Positions 41,621-50,549 of a DNA stretch of 62,080 nucleotides are shown in pieces. Where the stretch lies: the NCBI GenBank assembly GCA_002491565.1, contig DKWE01000009.1:20339-82418 (forward strand), read 5' to 3'. The translations under genes and the position numbers were made by a program. Every line of letters begins with the position of its first letter. Position 1 is the first letter of the stretch. The DNA comes from Lachnospiraceae bacterium UBA7160 (GTDB lineage: Bacteria > Bacillota > Clostridia > Lachnospirales > Lachnospiraceae). Below the pieces are notes generated by a model, which was not told the origin of the DNA, did not search any database, and saw only the letters and a list, made by a program, of their open reading frames with translations.

Positions 41621-43489
41621 ATGAATAAGAAGCAGAAGAAAATGCTTGCCCGGATTCTGGTGGCGGCTGCACTGATGGTGGTGCTGTCCCTGCTTCCGTT
41701 AGAGGGCTACGTGCGGTTCGGGTTGTTTATGGTTCCGTACCTGGTCATCGGCTATGATATTTTGAAAAAGGCAGGCAAGGGAATTCTGAACCGGCAGGTT
41801 TTTGATGAGAATTTTCTGATGGCTGTAGCGACGGTCGGAGCGATCCTGTTGGGCGAATACACCGAGGGCGTTGCCGTCATGCTGTTCTACCAGATTGGAG
41901 AGCTGTTCCAGAGCTATGCGGTCGGCAAGAGCAGACGCAATATCAGTGCGCTGATGGACATTCGCCCGGATTATGCGAATGTGGAGCGGGATGGCATCGT
42001 GGAGAAGGTAGACCCAGACGAGGTAGAGATCGGGACGACCATTCTTGTCCAGCCCGGCGAGAAGGTCCCCATCGACGGCGTGGTGCTGGAAGGGAAGACG
42101 GCGCTGAATACGAGTGCGCTGACCGGCGAGAGCTTGCCGCGCGAGGTGGCCGAGGACGACGAGGTCATCAGCGGCTGTATCAATATGACCGGTCTGATTC
42201 GCGTGCGGACGACGAAGAAATTCGGAGAATCGACAGTCTCAAAGATTCTGGAGCTGGTCGAGAATTCGAGCTCGCGGAAATCAAAGTCGGAGAATTTTAT
42301 TTCCAGGTTTGCGAAGATTTACACTCCGGCGGTCTGCTACGGCGCGCTGGCTCTTGCGGTCCTGCCGCCGCTGGTGCGGATGCTGGCACTGGGACTTTCT
42401 GCTGAGTGGGGCGTGTGGATTTACCGTGCGCTGACTTTCCTGGTTATCAGCTGCCCGTGTGCGCTGGTTATCAGTATTCCGTTAAGCTTTTTTGCCGGGA
42501 TCGGCGGAGCGAGCAAGGAGGGCGTGCTGGTAAAGGGCTCTAATTATCTGGAGACGCTTTCCAAGACGAAATATGTTGTCTTCGATAAGACGGGAACGAT
42601 GACGCAGGGCGTCTTCGAGGTCAGCGGGATTCACCACGCGGTGATGGATGAGAAGAAACTGCTTGAGTATGCGGCGCTGGCGGAGAGCGCGTCGTCGCAT
42701 CCGATCAGCAAGAGCCTGCAGCGTGCCTATGGGCAGAAGCCGGATCGTGGCCGTGTTGCCGATATCGAGGAAATCGGCGGAAACGGCGTGACGGCAAAGG
42801 TGGATGGCGTGCCGGTGGCAGTCGGCAATTACAAGCTGATGAAGCGGCTCGGAATCACGTATGAGGAGTGCCATCAGGTGGGAACCGTCGTGCATGTCGC
42901 GGTCGATGGCGCTTATGCAGGGCATATCCTGATTGCAGATGTGATTAAGCCGAGTGCAAAGCAGGCGATCGAGAAGCTGAAGCGTGCGGGCGTCCGGAAG
43001 ACGGTAATGCTGACCGGCGACCGGAAGAATGTGGCAGAACAGGTAGCGCGGGAGCTGGGCATTGACGAAGTATACAGCGAGTTGCTGCCTGCGGATAAGG
43101 TGTCGAAAGTGGAGGAGCTGCTGGCGGGAAAAGGAGAGAAGGAGCGGCTTGCATTTGTCGGTGACGGCATCAACGACGCGCCGGTGCTGTCCCGCGCGGA
43201 CATTGGCATCGCGATGGGCGCGATGGGCTCAGATGCGGCGATTGAGGCGGCGGATGTCGTGCTGATGGATGACGATCCGGTGAAGATTGCGAAGGCGATC
43301 AACATCTCGCGGAAGTGTATCCGCATCGTATATGAAAATATTTATTTTGCGATCGGTATCAAGCTGCTCTGTCTGGCACTGGGAGCCATCGGTGTCGCAA
43401 ATATGTGGATGGCGATCTTTGCGGACGTCGGTGTCATGATCATTGCGGTGCTGAATGCGATCCGGGCATTATTTGTGCGGAAGCTGTAA
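41621..43489 (+). CDS. Heavy-metal P1B-type ATPase (Zn/Cd/Pb exporter)
   Basis: A 622-aa pump. It has membrane helices, actuator loop TGES, metal-site motif CPCALV near residue 278 and phosphorylation site DKTGTMT near 321. The HP dipeptide (SSHPIS) and hinge GDGINDAP near 515 follow. CPC with the ArsR partner points to Zn, Cd or Pb rather than copper. The usual N-terminal HMA domain is absent and supplied by the small protein upstream. It shares the ArsR-controlled promoter or has its own weak one. Confidence 0.93.
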   Translation: MNKKQKKMLARILVAAALMVVLSLLPLEGYVRFGLFMVPYLVIGYDILKKAGKGILNRQVFDENFLMAVATVGAILLGEYTEGVAVMLFYQIGELFQSYAVGKSRRNISALMDIRPDYANVERDGIVEKVDPDEVEIGTTILVQPGEKVPIDGVVLEGKTALNTSALTGESLPREVAEDDEVISGCINMTGLIRVRTTKKFGESTVSKILELVENSSSRKSKSENFISRFAKIYTPAVCYGALALAVLPPLVRMLALGLSAEWGVWIYRALTFLVISCPCALVISIPLSFFAGIGGASKEGVLVKGSNYLETLSKTKYVVFDKTGTMTQGVFEVSGIHHAVMDEKKLLEYAALAESASSHPISKSLQRAYGQKPDRGRVADIEEIGGNGVTAKVDGVPVAVGNYKLMKRLGITYEECHQVGTVVHVAVDGAYAGHILIADVIKPSAKQAIEKLKRAGVRKTVMLTGDRKNVAEQVARELGIDEVYSELLPADKVSKVEELLAGKGEKERLAFVGDGINDAPVLSRADIGIAMGAMGSDAAIEAADVVLMDDDPVKIAKAINISRKCIRIVYENIYFAIGIKLLCLALGAIGVANMWMAIFADVGVMIIAVLNAIRALFVRKL

Positions 43490-43544
43490 TATTGGACCTG
43501 ATGTATGATTGTATTTGGTGGTTCACGCATCGACGATGCTACCG

Positions 43545-43596
43545 CTTTACCTGCACGCCCCACTTTGCGTGATATTTCTGCCAAATTCAGTTGATG
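43545..43596 (-). repeat. Relic of repeat family B
   Basis: The reverse complement (ATCAACTGAATTTGGCAGAA then ATATCACGCAAAGTGGGGCGTGCAG) matches the middle of the family B element at 49209-49257 with few changes. The terminal arms are missing. Confidence 0.65.
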
Positions 43597-43705
43597 TAGT
43601 TAGTAGTGGGAAAATTCGGCATACCGCATGTGAGTGTATGAGCGGAAGCTGATCTGCGGGATGCGTACAGATGCGAGTGAAAGATAGGGAAAGGAGGCTG
43701 CGGCC

Positions 43706-44074
43706 ATGGAGGAGAAAGTCAGAGAACAGGTATGCTGTGATGAGTATGAGGTGCACGAGAATCTGGTGAAGATTGTCAATGAGACGATGCCGGACGAGAC
43801 AGAGCTGTACGATCTGGCGGAGTTGTTTAAGGTGTTCGGGGATTCGACGCGGATCCGGATCCTGTTTGTCCTCTTTGAGGCGGAGGTCTGCGTCTGTGAT
43901 CTCGCGGAGGCGCTTCACATGACGCAGTCCGCGATTTCCCACCAGCTCCGCATCCTGAAGCAGAGCCGTCTGGTCAAGAGCCGCAGGGAAGGAAAGTCGA
44001 TCTTCTACTCGCTTGCCGATGACCATGTGCGCACGATTATCGCGCAGGGCCAGGAGCACATTGAGGAGGACTGA
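43706..44074 (+). CDS. ArsR/SmtB-family metal-responsive repressor (CadC-like)
   Basis: A 122-aa winged helix repressor. The ELFKVFGDSTRIRIL start leads to the metal-site helix EVCVCDLAE and recognition helix MTQSAISHQLRIL. The N-terminal CC pair (residues 10-11) and CVC form a CadC-type alpha3N thiol site for Cd/Pb/Zn. AAAGGAGG precedes the ATG. It lies downstream of the pump, yet its best operator is at the head of the operon (41109). Confidence 0.92.
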   Translation: MEEKVREQVCCDEYEVHENLVKIVNETMPDETELYDLAELFKVFGDSTRIRILFVLFEAEVCVCDLAEALHMTQSAISHQLRILKQSRLVKSRREGKSIFYSLADDHVRTIIAQGQEHIEED

Positions 44075-44163
44075 CAGGTAGGCCGGGAGCTTGTCCATTC
44101 CCGAATACAGTTCAAGTGACCCGAACTGTAACGGAAGTTTAATCAATTAACCGCAAATAATCA

Positions 44164-44217
44164 TTGGCAAAATGCTTAATCCTGTGGTAAAGTGAAGCTA
44201 TATCAATTAAGCATTTT
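44164..44217 (+). promoter_or_regulatory. Promoter with flanking 12-bp inverted repeat
   Basis: TTGGCA (44164-44169), 18-bp spacer, TGGTAAAGT with -10 at 44188-44193. A perfect inverted repeat AAAATGCTTAAT (44169-44180) and ATTAAGCATTTT (44206-44217) brackets the -10 and start site and looks like an operator. Confidence 0.65.
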
Positions 44218-44226
44218 GGAGGTGTT

Positions 44227-45384
44227 ATGGAAAAGAAAAAAGTGATCGTGGCAGGGCATGCATGTCTGGACATTACCCCCGTTTTTCCATCTGATACCGT
44301 ATGCAGTACGCCAGGGGAGATGCTCTCTCCCGGCAAACTGATACAGATGGACGGTGTGGATGTCAACGCGGGCGGCGCGGTGTCGAATACGGGCCTGGCG
44401 ATGAAGCTGCTCGGCGCGGATGTGCGGCTGATGGCGAAGACCGGGACCGATGCGTTTGGGACGATTCTTTCAAATATTTATGCTTCCTATGGGGTGTGTG
44501 ACGGAATCCTTGCAGCGGAAGGAGAGAGAACCTCTTATTCTGCTGTGATTGCGATCCCTGGCGTGGACCGGATCTTTTTACACGATCCGGGCTGCAACAA
44601 TACGTTTTCCCTGGAAGATGTCAAAAAGGCGGATTTTTCAGAGGTCGGGCTGTTTCATTTTGGGTATCCGCCTCTGATGAAGCGGATGTATGAGCAGGAC
44701 GGCAGCGAGCTGGTCGGGATTTTCCGATACGTGAAGGAGCAGGGAGTTGCGACCTCTCTGGACTTGGCCTTTGTCGATGAAGGGTCGGATGCGGGAAGGG
44801 CGGACTGGAGGCGGATTTTGAGCCGCGTGCTGCCGTATGTGGACTTCTTTGTGCCAAGTGTGGAGGAGCTGTGCTGGATGCTGGAACCGAAACGGTTTGG
44901 GACGTGGAAGGAGAGGGCAGGAGAAAGGGAGCTGGTGTCGGTGCTGGCGCCCCAGGAGGATGCAGCGCCCCTGGCAGAGGAGTGCATCCGGCTGGGGGCG
45001 AAGGTGCTGCTGCTGAAATGCGGAGCGCCGGGCCTGTATTATCAGACGGGCGGAAAGCAGAGACTGTCGGAGTTGTCTGGAATTCTTGGGCTGGATGCAG
45101 ATGACTGGGCGGACCGGAAGGGCTTCGAGGTGAGTTACAAACCGGGGCGCGTGCGTTCCGGCACCGGAGCAGGAGACACGACGATTGCTGCGTTCCTTGT
45201 CGCGATGCTGTCCGGCTATTCTTTTTCGCAGTGTGTGCAGCTTGCGGCAGCCGAGGGCGCTTCCTGCGTGGAAGATTACGGAGCGCTGGGCGGTATCCGG
45301 CCGCTTGCGGAGCTGGAGCAGAAGATCCGGGCAGGCTGGGAGAAAAGAAAGACCAGGACGAAGAATGGAGAGTTTAGATTTTGA
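44227..45384 (+). CDS. PfkB-family sugar kinase
   Basis: A 385-aa ribokinase-type kinase. The N-terminal VNAGGAVSNTGLAMKLLGAD segment binds sugar, and the C-terminal GTGAGDTTIAAFL has the catalytic Asp and anion hole. GGAGG precedes ATG 44227. At ~385 aa it is longer than ribokinase (~310). The substrate is unknown; ketodeoxygluconate, fructose or a nucleoside are options. The next gene overlaps by 4 bp but belongs to a signalling unit. Confidence 0.88.
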   Translation: MEKKKVIVAGHACLDITPVFPSDTVCSTPGEMLSPGKLIQMDGVDVNAGGAVSNTGLAMKLLGADVRLMAKTGTDAFGTILSNIYASYGVCDGILAAEGERTSYSAVIAIPGVDRIFLHDPGCNNTFSLEDVKKADFSEVGLFHFGYPPLMKRMYEQDGSELVGIFRYVKEQGVATSLDLAFVDEGSDAGRADWRRILSRVLPYVDFFVPSVEELCWMLEPKRFGTWKERAGERELVSVLAPQEDAAPLAEECIRLGAKVLLLKCGAPGLYYQTGGKQRLSELSGILGLDADDWADRKGFEVSYKPGRVRSGTGAGDTTIAAFLVAMLSGYSFSQCVQLAAAEGASCVEDYGALGGIRPLAELEQKIRAGWEKRKTRTKNGEFRF

Positions 45385-46046
45385 AACACATTTTGATTAT
45401 CGAGGATGACGTGACGATCGGAAATATGCTGGAAGAAGCGCTCACAAAAGAAGGCTATCAGGTATCCCGGGCGTATTCCGGAACGGAGGCGGTGCTTGTC
45501 ATGTCAGGCGCAAGGCCGGACCTTGTGCTGCTGGATCTGATGCTGCCGGGGCAAAGCGGCGAAGAGATACTTGCGCAGCTTACAGGCGTTCCCGTCATTG
45601 TCGTAAGCGCGAAAGCGGACGTTGACAATAAGGTGGCGGTATTGCTTGGCGGTGCTGCTGATTACGTGACAAAGCCCTTTCATATCAAAGAGCTGCTGGC
45701 AAGAATCACCATACAGCTCCGCAGGGCTGAGACGGTATTGACTGCGCCCGCCCTGACCTTTGAGGATCTGACGCTTCATACGGATATGCACACAGTCAGC
45801 GCAGGCCAGGCGGAGATAAAGCTGACCCGGACGGAGTACGCCATCCTCAAGCTGCTGATGCAAAATCCCGCCCAGGTAATTACAAAATCGCAGCTTCTGG
45901 ACCGCATCAGTGAGGACACGCCTGACTGTACGGAGAGCTCTTTGAAGACACATATCAGCCATCTGCGGGCAAAGCTTCGCGGGGCGACGCAGAAGGAATA
46001 TATTGAGGCAGTGTGGGGAATTGGTTTTAAAATGAGAGAAGGATAA
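45381..46046 (+). CDS. OmpR-family response regulator (Bce/Van-like)
   Basis: A 221-aa regulator with TTG start at 45381, placed after GGAGAG and overlapping the kinase stop (TTGA). The receiver has IIEDD, phosphoacceptor Asp in VLLDLMLPG and Lys in VTKPF. The C-terminal winged helix shows LTRTEYAILKLLMQNP and TESSLKTHISHLRAKL. With the ABC genes and kinase that follow it forms a detoxification-type module. Confidence 0.9.
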   Translation: MKHILIIEDDVTIGNMLEEALTKEGYQVSRAYSGTEAVLVMSGARPDLVLLDLMLPGQSGEEILAQLTGVPVIVVSAKADVDNKVAVLLGGAADYVTKPFHIKELLARITIQLRRAETVLTAPALTFEDLTLHTDMHTVSAGQAEIKLTRTEYAILKLLMQNPAQVITKSQLLDRISEDTPDCTESSLKTHISHLRAKLRGATQKEYIEAVWGIGFKMREG

Positions 46047-46166
46047 TGCATGTGTTTGTGCCAACGGGTGCAGGATCAATCTCAACCAATTCTCCACTAT
46101 TTTTTTACCGGTTTCTCAACGGTTTTCTACTAGAATGTCAGCATCACAAAAAAGGAGGTTCGTGGT

Positions 46167-47081
46167 ATGGACTATGTTCTTACTACCAGCGTGTTGAGCA
46201 AAACGTATAAAAACTTCAAGGCGCTGAACGGTTTGTCAATGAACGTTCCCAGAGGAGCTATCTATGGCTTTGTCGGGAAGAATGGTGCTGGCAAGACAAC
46301 GCTGATCCGGCTGATCTGCGGACTGCAGACGCCGACCTCGGGCGGCTATACCCTGTATGGAAGGGAGAATACGGACAAGGAGATTATCCGGTCGCGCAGG
46401 CGGATGGGGGCTGTTGTGGAAACGCCGTCTATCTATCTCAATCTGACGGCGAAGGATAATCTGAAGCAGCAGTACTGCATCCTCGGGCTCCCGTCTTATG
46501 ACGGTCTGGAGGACATCTTGAAATTAGTCGGTCTCGCAGATACCGGAAAGAAGAAGGTGAAAGATTTTTCACTCGGCATGCGCCAGAGACTTGGGATTGC
46601 GGTCGCGCTGGTCGGTGATCCGGACTTTCTGGTGCTGGATGAGCCGGTGAACGGCCTGGATCCGCAGGGCATTATTGAGATACGGGAGTTGATCCTGAAG
46701 CTGAACCGGGAGCGTCAGATCACTGTTCTGATTTCCAGCCATATCCTCGATGAGCTGTCGCGGCTTGCCACTCATTACGGATTTATTGACAACGGGCGAA
46801 TGGTGAAGGAAATCAGCGCGAAGGAACTGGAGGCATCCTGCCGGAAGTGTGTCCGTCTCGAAGTGACGAATGTAAAAGCGCTTGCCTGCGTGCTGGACGG
46901 GATGAAACTGGAATACAACATTATCTCCGGCAGGGAGGCGGATATATTTGCAAAGGTAAACGTCTCAAAGCTTACGATGGCACTGGCAAAGGAGGGCTGC
47001 GAGGTGATCTCAATGCAGGAGCGGGAAGAAAGCCTGGAAAGTTACTATGTTGGACTGGTGGGAGGAAACGATCATGCGTAA
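46167..47081 (+). CDS. ABC transporter ATPase (bacitracin/lantibiotic resistance type)
   Basis: A 304-aa ATPase with Walker A GKNGAGKTT, signature FSLGMRQRLG, Walker B FLVLDEPVNGLD and a C-terminal domain typical of BcrA-like proteins. AAAGGAGG precedes the ATG. It overlaps the permease start by 8 bp. Partner of the permease at 47074 in an ABC-2 type exporter probably regulated by the flanking two-component pair. A 34-bp-spaced direct repeat TCTCAAC...TTCTNCACTA-like lies just upstream (46080-46132). Confidence 0.92.
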   Translation: MDYVLTTSVLSKTYKNFKALNGLSMNVPRGAIYGFVGKNGAGKTTLIRLICGLQTPTSGGYTLYGRENTDKEIIRSRRRMGAVVETPSIYLNLTAKDNLKQQYCILGLPSYDGLEDILKLVGLADTGKKKVKDFSLGMRQRLGIAVALVGDPDFLVLDEPVNGLDPQGIIEIRELILKLNRERQITVLISSHILDELSRLATHYGFIDNGRMVKEISAKELEASCRKCVRLEVTNVKALACVLDGMKLEYNIISGREADIFAKVNVSKLTMALAKEGCEVISMQEREESLESYYVGLVGGNDHA

Positions 47082-47901
47082 ATTATTAACTGCAGATTTT
47101 CTGCGTATTAAGAAGGAGAAGTTTTTTTGGATCGGCATCCTTTCGATGCTGGCAGCGGGTGTATATTTCCCGGTGATTCGGTATCTGGATATGAAGCAGT
47201 CAGGCTATATCAATATTCTTGATCAGGGATTTTTTGCCTGCGCGCCGTTTGTCTGCGTCCTCATTGCCGTATTTTGCAGCCTGTTTATCGGGACAGAGTA
47301 CAGCGACGGGACGATGCGGAATAAGATGATTGTCGGGCAGAGAAGGACGTCAGTCTATTTGGGCCACCTGGCCGCTTCCACTGCGGTCAGCGTGCTAATG
47401 TGTGCGGCATTCTGCCTCCCCTATCTCTGTATCGGAATTCCGCTGCTCGGATTCTTTCAGGCGGATCTGCGCCTGATTCTGTTGATCAGTGTGACAGTGC
47501 TGATTCTTGCGGCAGCCCTTACTTCCATTTTCACCCTGGTTTCGATGCTGTGCCAGAATAAGGCGGTGACAGCGGTGGCCTGCATCCTGCTTGCTTTTGC
47601 GTTTTTACTGGCGGGGATTCTGTTGAATGCCATGCTGGACGCACCGAAAACGCATGCGATGTATACTCTGGATGAGAATAACGCTCCGGTTCTTTCCGAA
47701 GAGCCGAATCCGAAGTATCTGGAAGGGACGAAGCGGGAAATTGTCCAGACCATCTATGATATCTGTCCGGGCGGGCAGGCGATTCAGTGTGTGAGTCTGG
47801 AAGTGAAAAATCCGGTGAGGCTTCCGCTCTACTCCATTGGAATCATTCTTGTGACCACCGGTCTGGGAAGCTTTTTCTTTGCGAGAAGGGATTTGAAGTG
47901 A
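47074..47901 (+). CDS. ABC-2 type permease of peptide-resistance exporter
   Basis: A 275-aa membrane protein with about six helices and a short extracellular loop (EEPNPKYLEGTKREIVQ) before the last helix. ATG 47074 follows GGAGGAAACG. It resembles BcrB/EpiE-like permeases that move lantibiotics or bacitracin away from the membrane. Partner ATPase is encoded directly upstream. Confidence 0.88.
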   Translation: MRKLLTADFLRIKKEKFFWIGILSMLAAGVYFPVIRYLDMKQSGYINILDQGFFACAPFVCVLIAVFCSLFIGTEYSDGTMRNKMIVGQRRTSVYLGHLAASTAVSVLMCAAFCLPYLCIGIPLLGFFQADLRLILLISVTVLILAAALTSIFTLVSMLCQNKAVTAVACILLAFAFLLAGILLNAMLDAPKTHAMYTLDENNAPVLSEEPNPKYLEGTKREIVQTIYDICPGGQAIQCVSLEVKNPVRLPLYSIGIILVTTGLGSFFFARRDLK

Positions 47902-48181
47902 GGGGGAAAACGCTGCAGGCGGATTGTGGAGCGGGAAATTATGACTATCTTGTACCAGGAGGAGAGACGTCTGGATGTTTGCCTGTGCTTATCGTTCGAC
48001 TGCCGGTTCTGAAGTTCCAGAAGATTGGAACTGCTAAAATCCTGCTGGAACGCAGGCTTTTTACAGTCGTTCCGGCTTTTTGAAACCTAAGATTATTTGA
48101 TTCGTTCCGGCGTAGGGTTCTGTGTTCAGACCGGACGGCTTAGCGGTAACAGCCGAATAGCAATAAGAAAAGGAGTATCCT
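47902..48181 (+). other. Intergenic region before sensor kinase
   Basis: 280 bp with several GTTCCGGC/GCCGGAAC-like arms (around 48005-48080 and 48105-48145) that may fold into hairpins. I see no gene and no clear promoter. Confidence 0.4.
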
Positions 48182-49090
48182 ATGGAACTATGGTTATGGA
48201 CTCTCGTCGGGATCATGGCGGTGTGCATTCTCGCCCTTCTTGTGAAAATTTATTTTTTGAAAAGGGCAGCACGGGAGATCGAAGAAGCTTTTGCCGACCG
48301 GCTCACTACTGAGACGAACACGCTGATTGATATTTCCTCGCGCGACCGGTCGATGCGCAGTCTCGCGAACGCGGTCAACCTTCAGCTTCGCAGGCTGCGG
48401 GAAGAACGGCATTGCTTTTTGCAGGGTGATCTCGAACTCAAAAATGCTGTGACCAATATCGCCCATGATCTGCGCACTCCGCTAACCGCGATCTGCGGCT
48501 ATCTGGATCTGCTGGAACAGGAAGAACGACCTGGCAAGCAGGAGCAGTATCTCGGGATCATCCGGAGCCGGACAGAGGTATTGACAAAACTGACGGAGGA
48601 GCTTTTCCAGTATTCCATCATCCTTTCCTCAGAGAAAAAATATGAAACAGGAGAAGCGGTTGACCTCAATCAAGTGCTGGAGGAGAGCATTGCCGCATTC
48701 TATGCGGCCTTCCGCGAACGGGGGATCGTCCCCCGGATTCAGATGCCGGAGAAAAGGGTCGTCCGGATGCTTGACCGCCCGGCCTTGGCGCGCGTGTTTT
48801 CGAATCTGTTCCAGAATGCGATAAAATATAGTGACGGAGATCTGGAGATTGTACTGACCGAGGCAGGCGAGATCCGGTTCGTAAATACCGCATCCGGGCT
48901 AAATCAGGTACAGGTCGGACGGCTGTTTGACCGGTTCTACACGGTGGAGGCGGCTCGGAAATCAACCGGCCTGGGGCTTGCAATTGCCAGAACCCTCATC
49001 GATCAGATGAATGGGACTATCACAGCAGATTATGAGAATAACCAGTTGCGCATCCGGCTCTCGTTTCCCGCAGAATTCCCAAACCGGTGA
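48182..49090 (+). CDS. Sensor histidine kinase of the peptide-resistance module
   Basis: A 302-aa kinase with one N-terminal membrane helix and almost no extracellular domain. It has the phosphoacceptor His in NIAHDLRTPL, N box LFQNAIKYSD and G box STGLGLAIARTL. Such intramembrane-sensing kinases monitor the flux of an ABC exporter. It is separated from its regulator gene by the two ABC genes, an order seen in some lantibiotic-resistance loci. AAGGAG precedes ATG 48182. Confidence 0.9.
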   Translation: MELWLWTLVGIMAVCILALLVKIYFLKRAAREIEEAFADRLTTETNTLIDISSRDRSMRSLANAVNLQLRRLREERHCFLQGDLELKNAVTNIAHDLRTPLTAICGYLDLLEQEERPGKQEQYLGIIRSRTEVLTKLTEELFQYSIILSSEKKYETGEAVDLNQVLEESIAAFYAAFRERGIVPRIQMPEKRVVRMLDRPALARVFSNLFQNAIKYSDGDLEIVLTEAGEIRFVNTASGLNQVQVGRLFDRFYTVEAARKSTGLGLAIARTLIDQMNGTITADYENNQLRIRLSFPAEFPNR

Positions 49091-49124
49091 GGAGCACCCA
49101 AAATTCTGTTGGTGAAGCACCCTG

Positions 49125-49285
49125 GAGCGTGTTTGAAAAATTCTTTCTGCCAGATATACGTCACAATTTGTTGGAAATTTCTTCCGAATGAAAGCGGCGT
49201 AGCGGGCTGCGTCAACTGAATTTGGCAGAAATATCACGTAAAGTGGGGCATGCAGATGGCAGGAATGATTTTTCAAACACGCTCT
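49125..49285 (+). repeat. Palindromic repeat family B, long copy
   Basis: 161 bp bounded by GAGCGTGTTTGAAAAAT (49125-49141) and ATTTTTCAAACACGCTC (49268-49284). It is the reverse complement of the short copy at 50550 with a ~78-bp insert (about 49171-49248). Part of that insert recurs alone at 43545. Non-coding. Confidence 0.8.
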
Positions 49286-49302
49286 AAGGCGGTTGGCGGC
49301 GA

Positions 49303-50091
49303 TTACTTTTTTACCATCAGATCGGCAATAGCAGCATAATGTAAAATCTCAAACTCATCCGGTGCGATTTCAGTGAGCAGTTTTTTATGTTCTGCTTCCC
49401 ATGCTGTGATTTCCGGTTCACTAAGCGAGGCGCCGACACCCCGGCAGGCTTTCATTCTGCCATGCCAGCTCTCCCGGGTGAAGGGCACCTTTAAACGATA
49501 TTCCTCGTGGTAAACAAGCTCAAAATTTTCTTTATAGCAATCAGGGATAAAGACCGGGCAAGGGATTGCTCCGGCCCCACTCCATGTCGGATTGTATTTC
49601 AGAACGAGCTTTTCGCTCTCAGCAGCAATTTTATCCTCATAGGGCAGCCATGCCATATACAAGACTAGGATACGCCCGCCGGGCTTTAGTATATGAAAGA
49701 ACTTGTGCTGAATCTGCTCGTGGTCGAAGTAAAAGAAACACTGGCATGCCGTTATTACATCAAAAGAGTTTTCCGGGAAATCGAGCGCTTCTGTCGGCAG
49801 CGTATAATAGGTAATCTCCATTCCCTGTGAGAGAAGCTTTGCCTGTTCAATCTGATTTTCTGAAATATCAGTACCGGTCCATTTGGCACCATAACGATAC
49901 AGGTTTCTTGGGAGTACCCCGGTTCCTGTCCCTACATCCAGAACAGACTGCCCCTTTATACATAGCCTGCGTTGTACAATTTTATCGTAAAATTCCTGTG
50001 GATAGATATCACGGAACTTTGCATAATCTGCGGAGGTTTTTCCCCAGTCAAACGCCTTTCCTCCATCTATATTTTTATCTGTTATATTCAT
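49303..50091 (-). CDS. SAM-dependent class I methyltransferase
   Basis: A 262-aa cytoplasmic methyltransferase. The SAM motif VLDVGTGTGVLPRNL is near residue 50, acidic GTDIS follows, and FDVITACQCFFYFDHE forms motif II/III. It resembles the UbiE/ArsM-like group but lacks Cys pairs for arsenic. The target is unknown. Its 5' leader carries a long inverted repeat (50108-50168). Confidence 0.88.
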   Translation of the reverse strand: MNITDKNIDGGKAFDWGKTSADYAKFRDIYPQEFYDKIVQRRLCIKGQSVLDVGTGTGVLPRNLYRYGAKWTGTDISENQIEQAKLLSQGMEITYYTLPTEALDFPENSFDVITACQCFFYFDHEQIQHKFFHILKPGGRILVLYMAWLPYEDKIAAESEKLVLKYNPTWSGAGAIPCPVFIPDCYKENFELVYHEEYRLKVPFTRESWHGRMKACRGVGASLSEPEITAWEAEHKKLLTEIAPDEFEILHYAAIADLMVKK

Positions 50092-50107
50092 ATAGCCGCC
50101 TTTCTTA

Positions 50108-50168
50108 AGCTATATCATTATGCCGTTCGGCTGTTTCTAATTTTGCCCCACGGCATTTTACTATAGCT
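50108..50168 (-). promoter_or_regulatory. Two-part inverted repeat in methyltransferase leader
   Basis: AGCTATA...ATGCCGT and ACGGCAT...TATAGCT (7+7 bp each side, 5-base internal loops, 23-base centre) lie 16 bp before the methyltransferase start. It could be an operator or an mRNA structure. Confidence 0.5.
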
Positions 50169-50266
50169 CATGAATCTGTTTTTCTGTCTTATTTTATCAT
50201 ATCTGTTATAAAAAGAAAAGAACTGCAGGTGTAATGCGAAACGGATACGGTATGTTTTCGTTATTG

Positions 50267-50391
50267 GTTACACACCCGCTGTCCCGCGAGGGCGCTGAAC
50301 GTTCAATGTTGCCAAGCGCCGGTGGCGCTCGTTTAGCAACGACCGAGCCGGCAGGCGAGACCGCTCGGGTAGTGGCTGGGTGAACTGTAAC
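50267..50391 (+). repeat. GC-rich palindromic repeat family C
   Basis: 125 bp from GTTACACACCCGCTGTCCCG to CTGGGTGAACTGTAAC, with several nested arms (AGCGCC/GGCGCT, GTTGC/GCAAC, CCGAGC/GCTCGG). A shorter derivative lies at 29313-29345. The 50092-50656 gap otherwise holds the methyltransferase leader, a family B element and the GH38 ribosome site. Confidence 0.65.
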
Positions 50392-50549
50392 TTGCAAATA
50401 CATTTTGTGTGAAAAATTCTGTTGGAAGCGGTTGAGAAACAATTTCAGATGGAGTATTATTCTAATAAAAAATTCTGTGAATGTATGCAACACATTTTTT
50501 GGATGCCTAATGGAATGAGGGACAAGAAAGACAAAACTATGGGTGGAAA

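Noticed and set aside
41439..41624. 61-codon frame before the metal ATPase
   Set aside because: No ribosome site, no domain, unusual codon mix.
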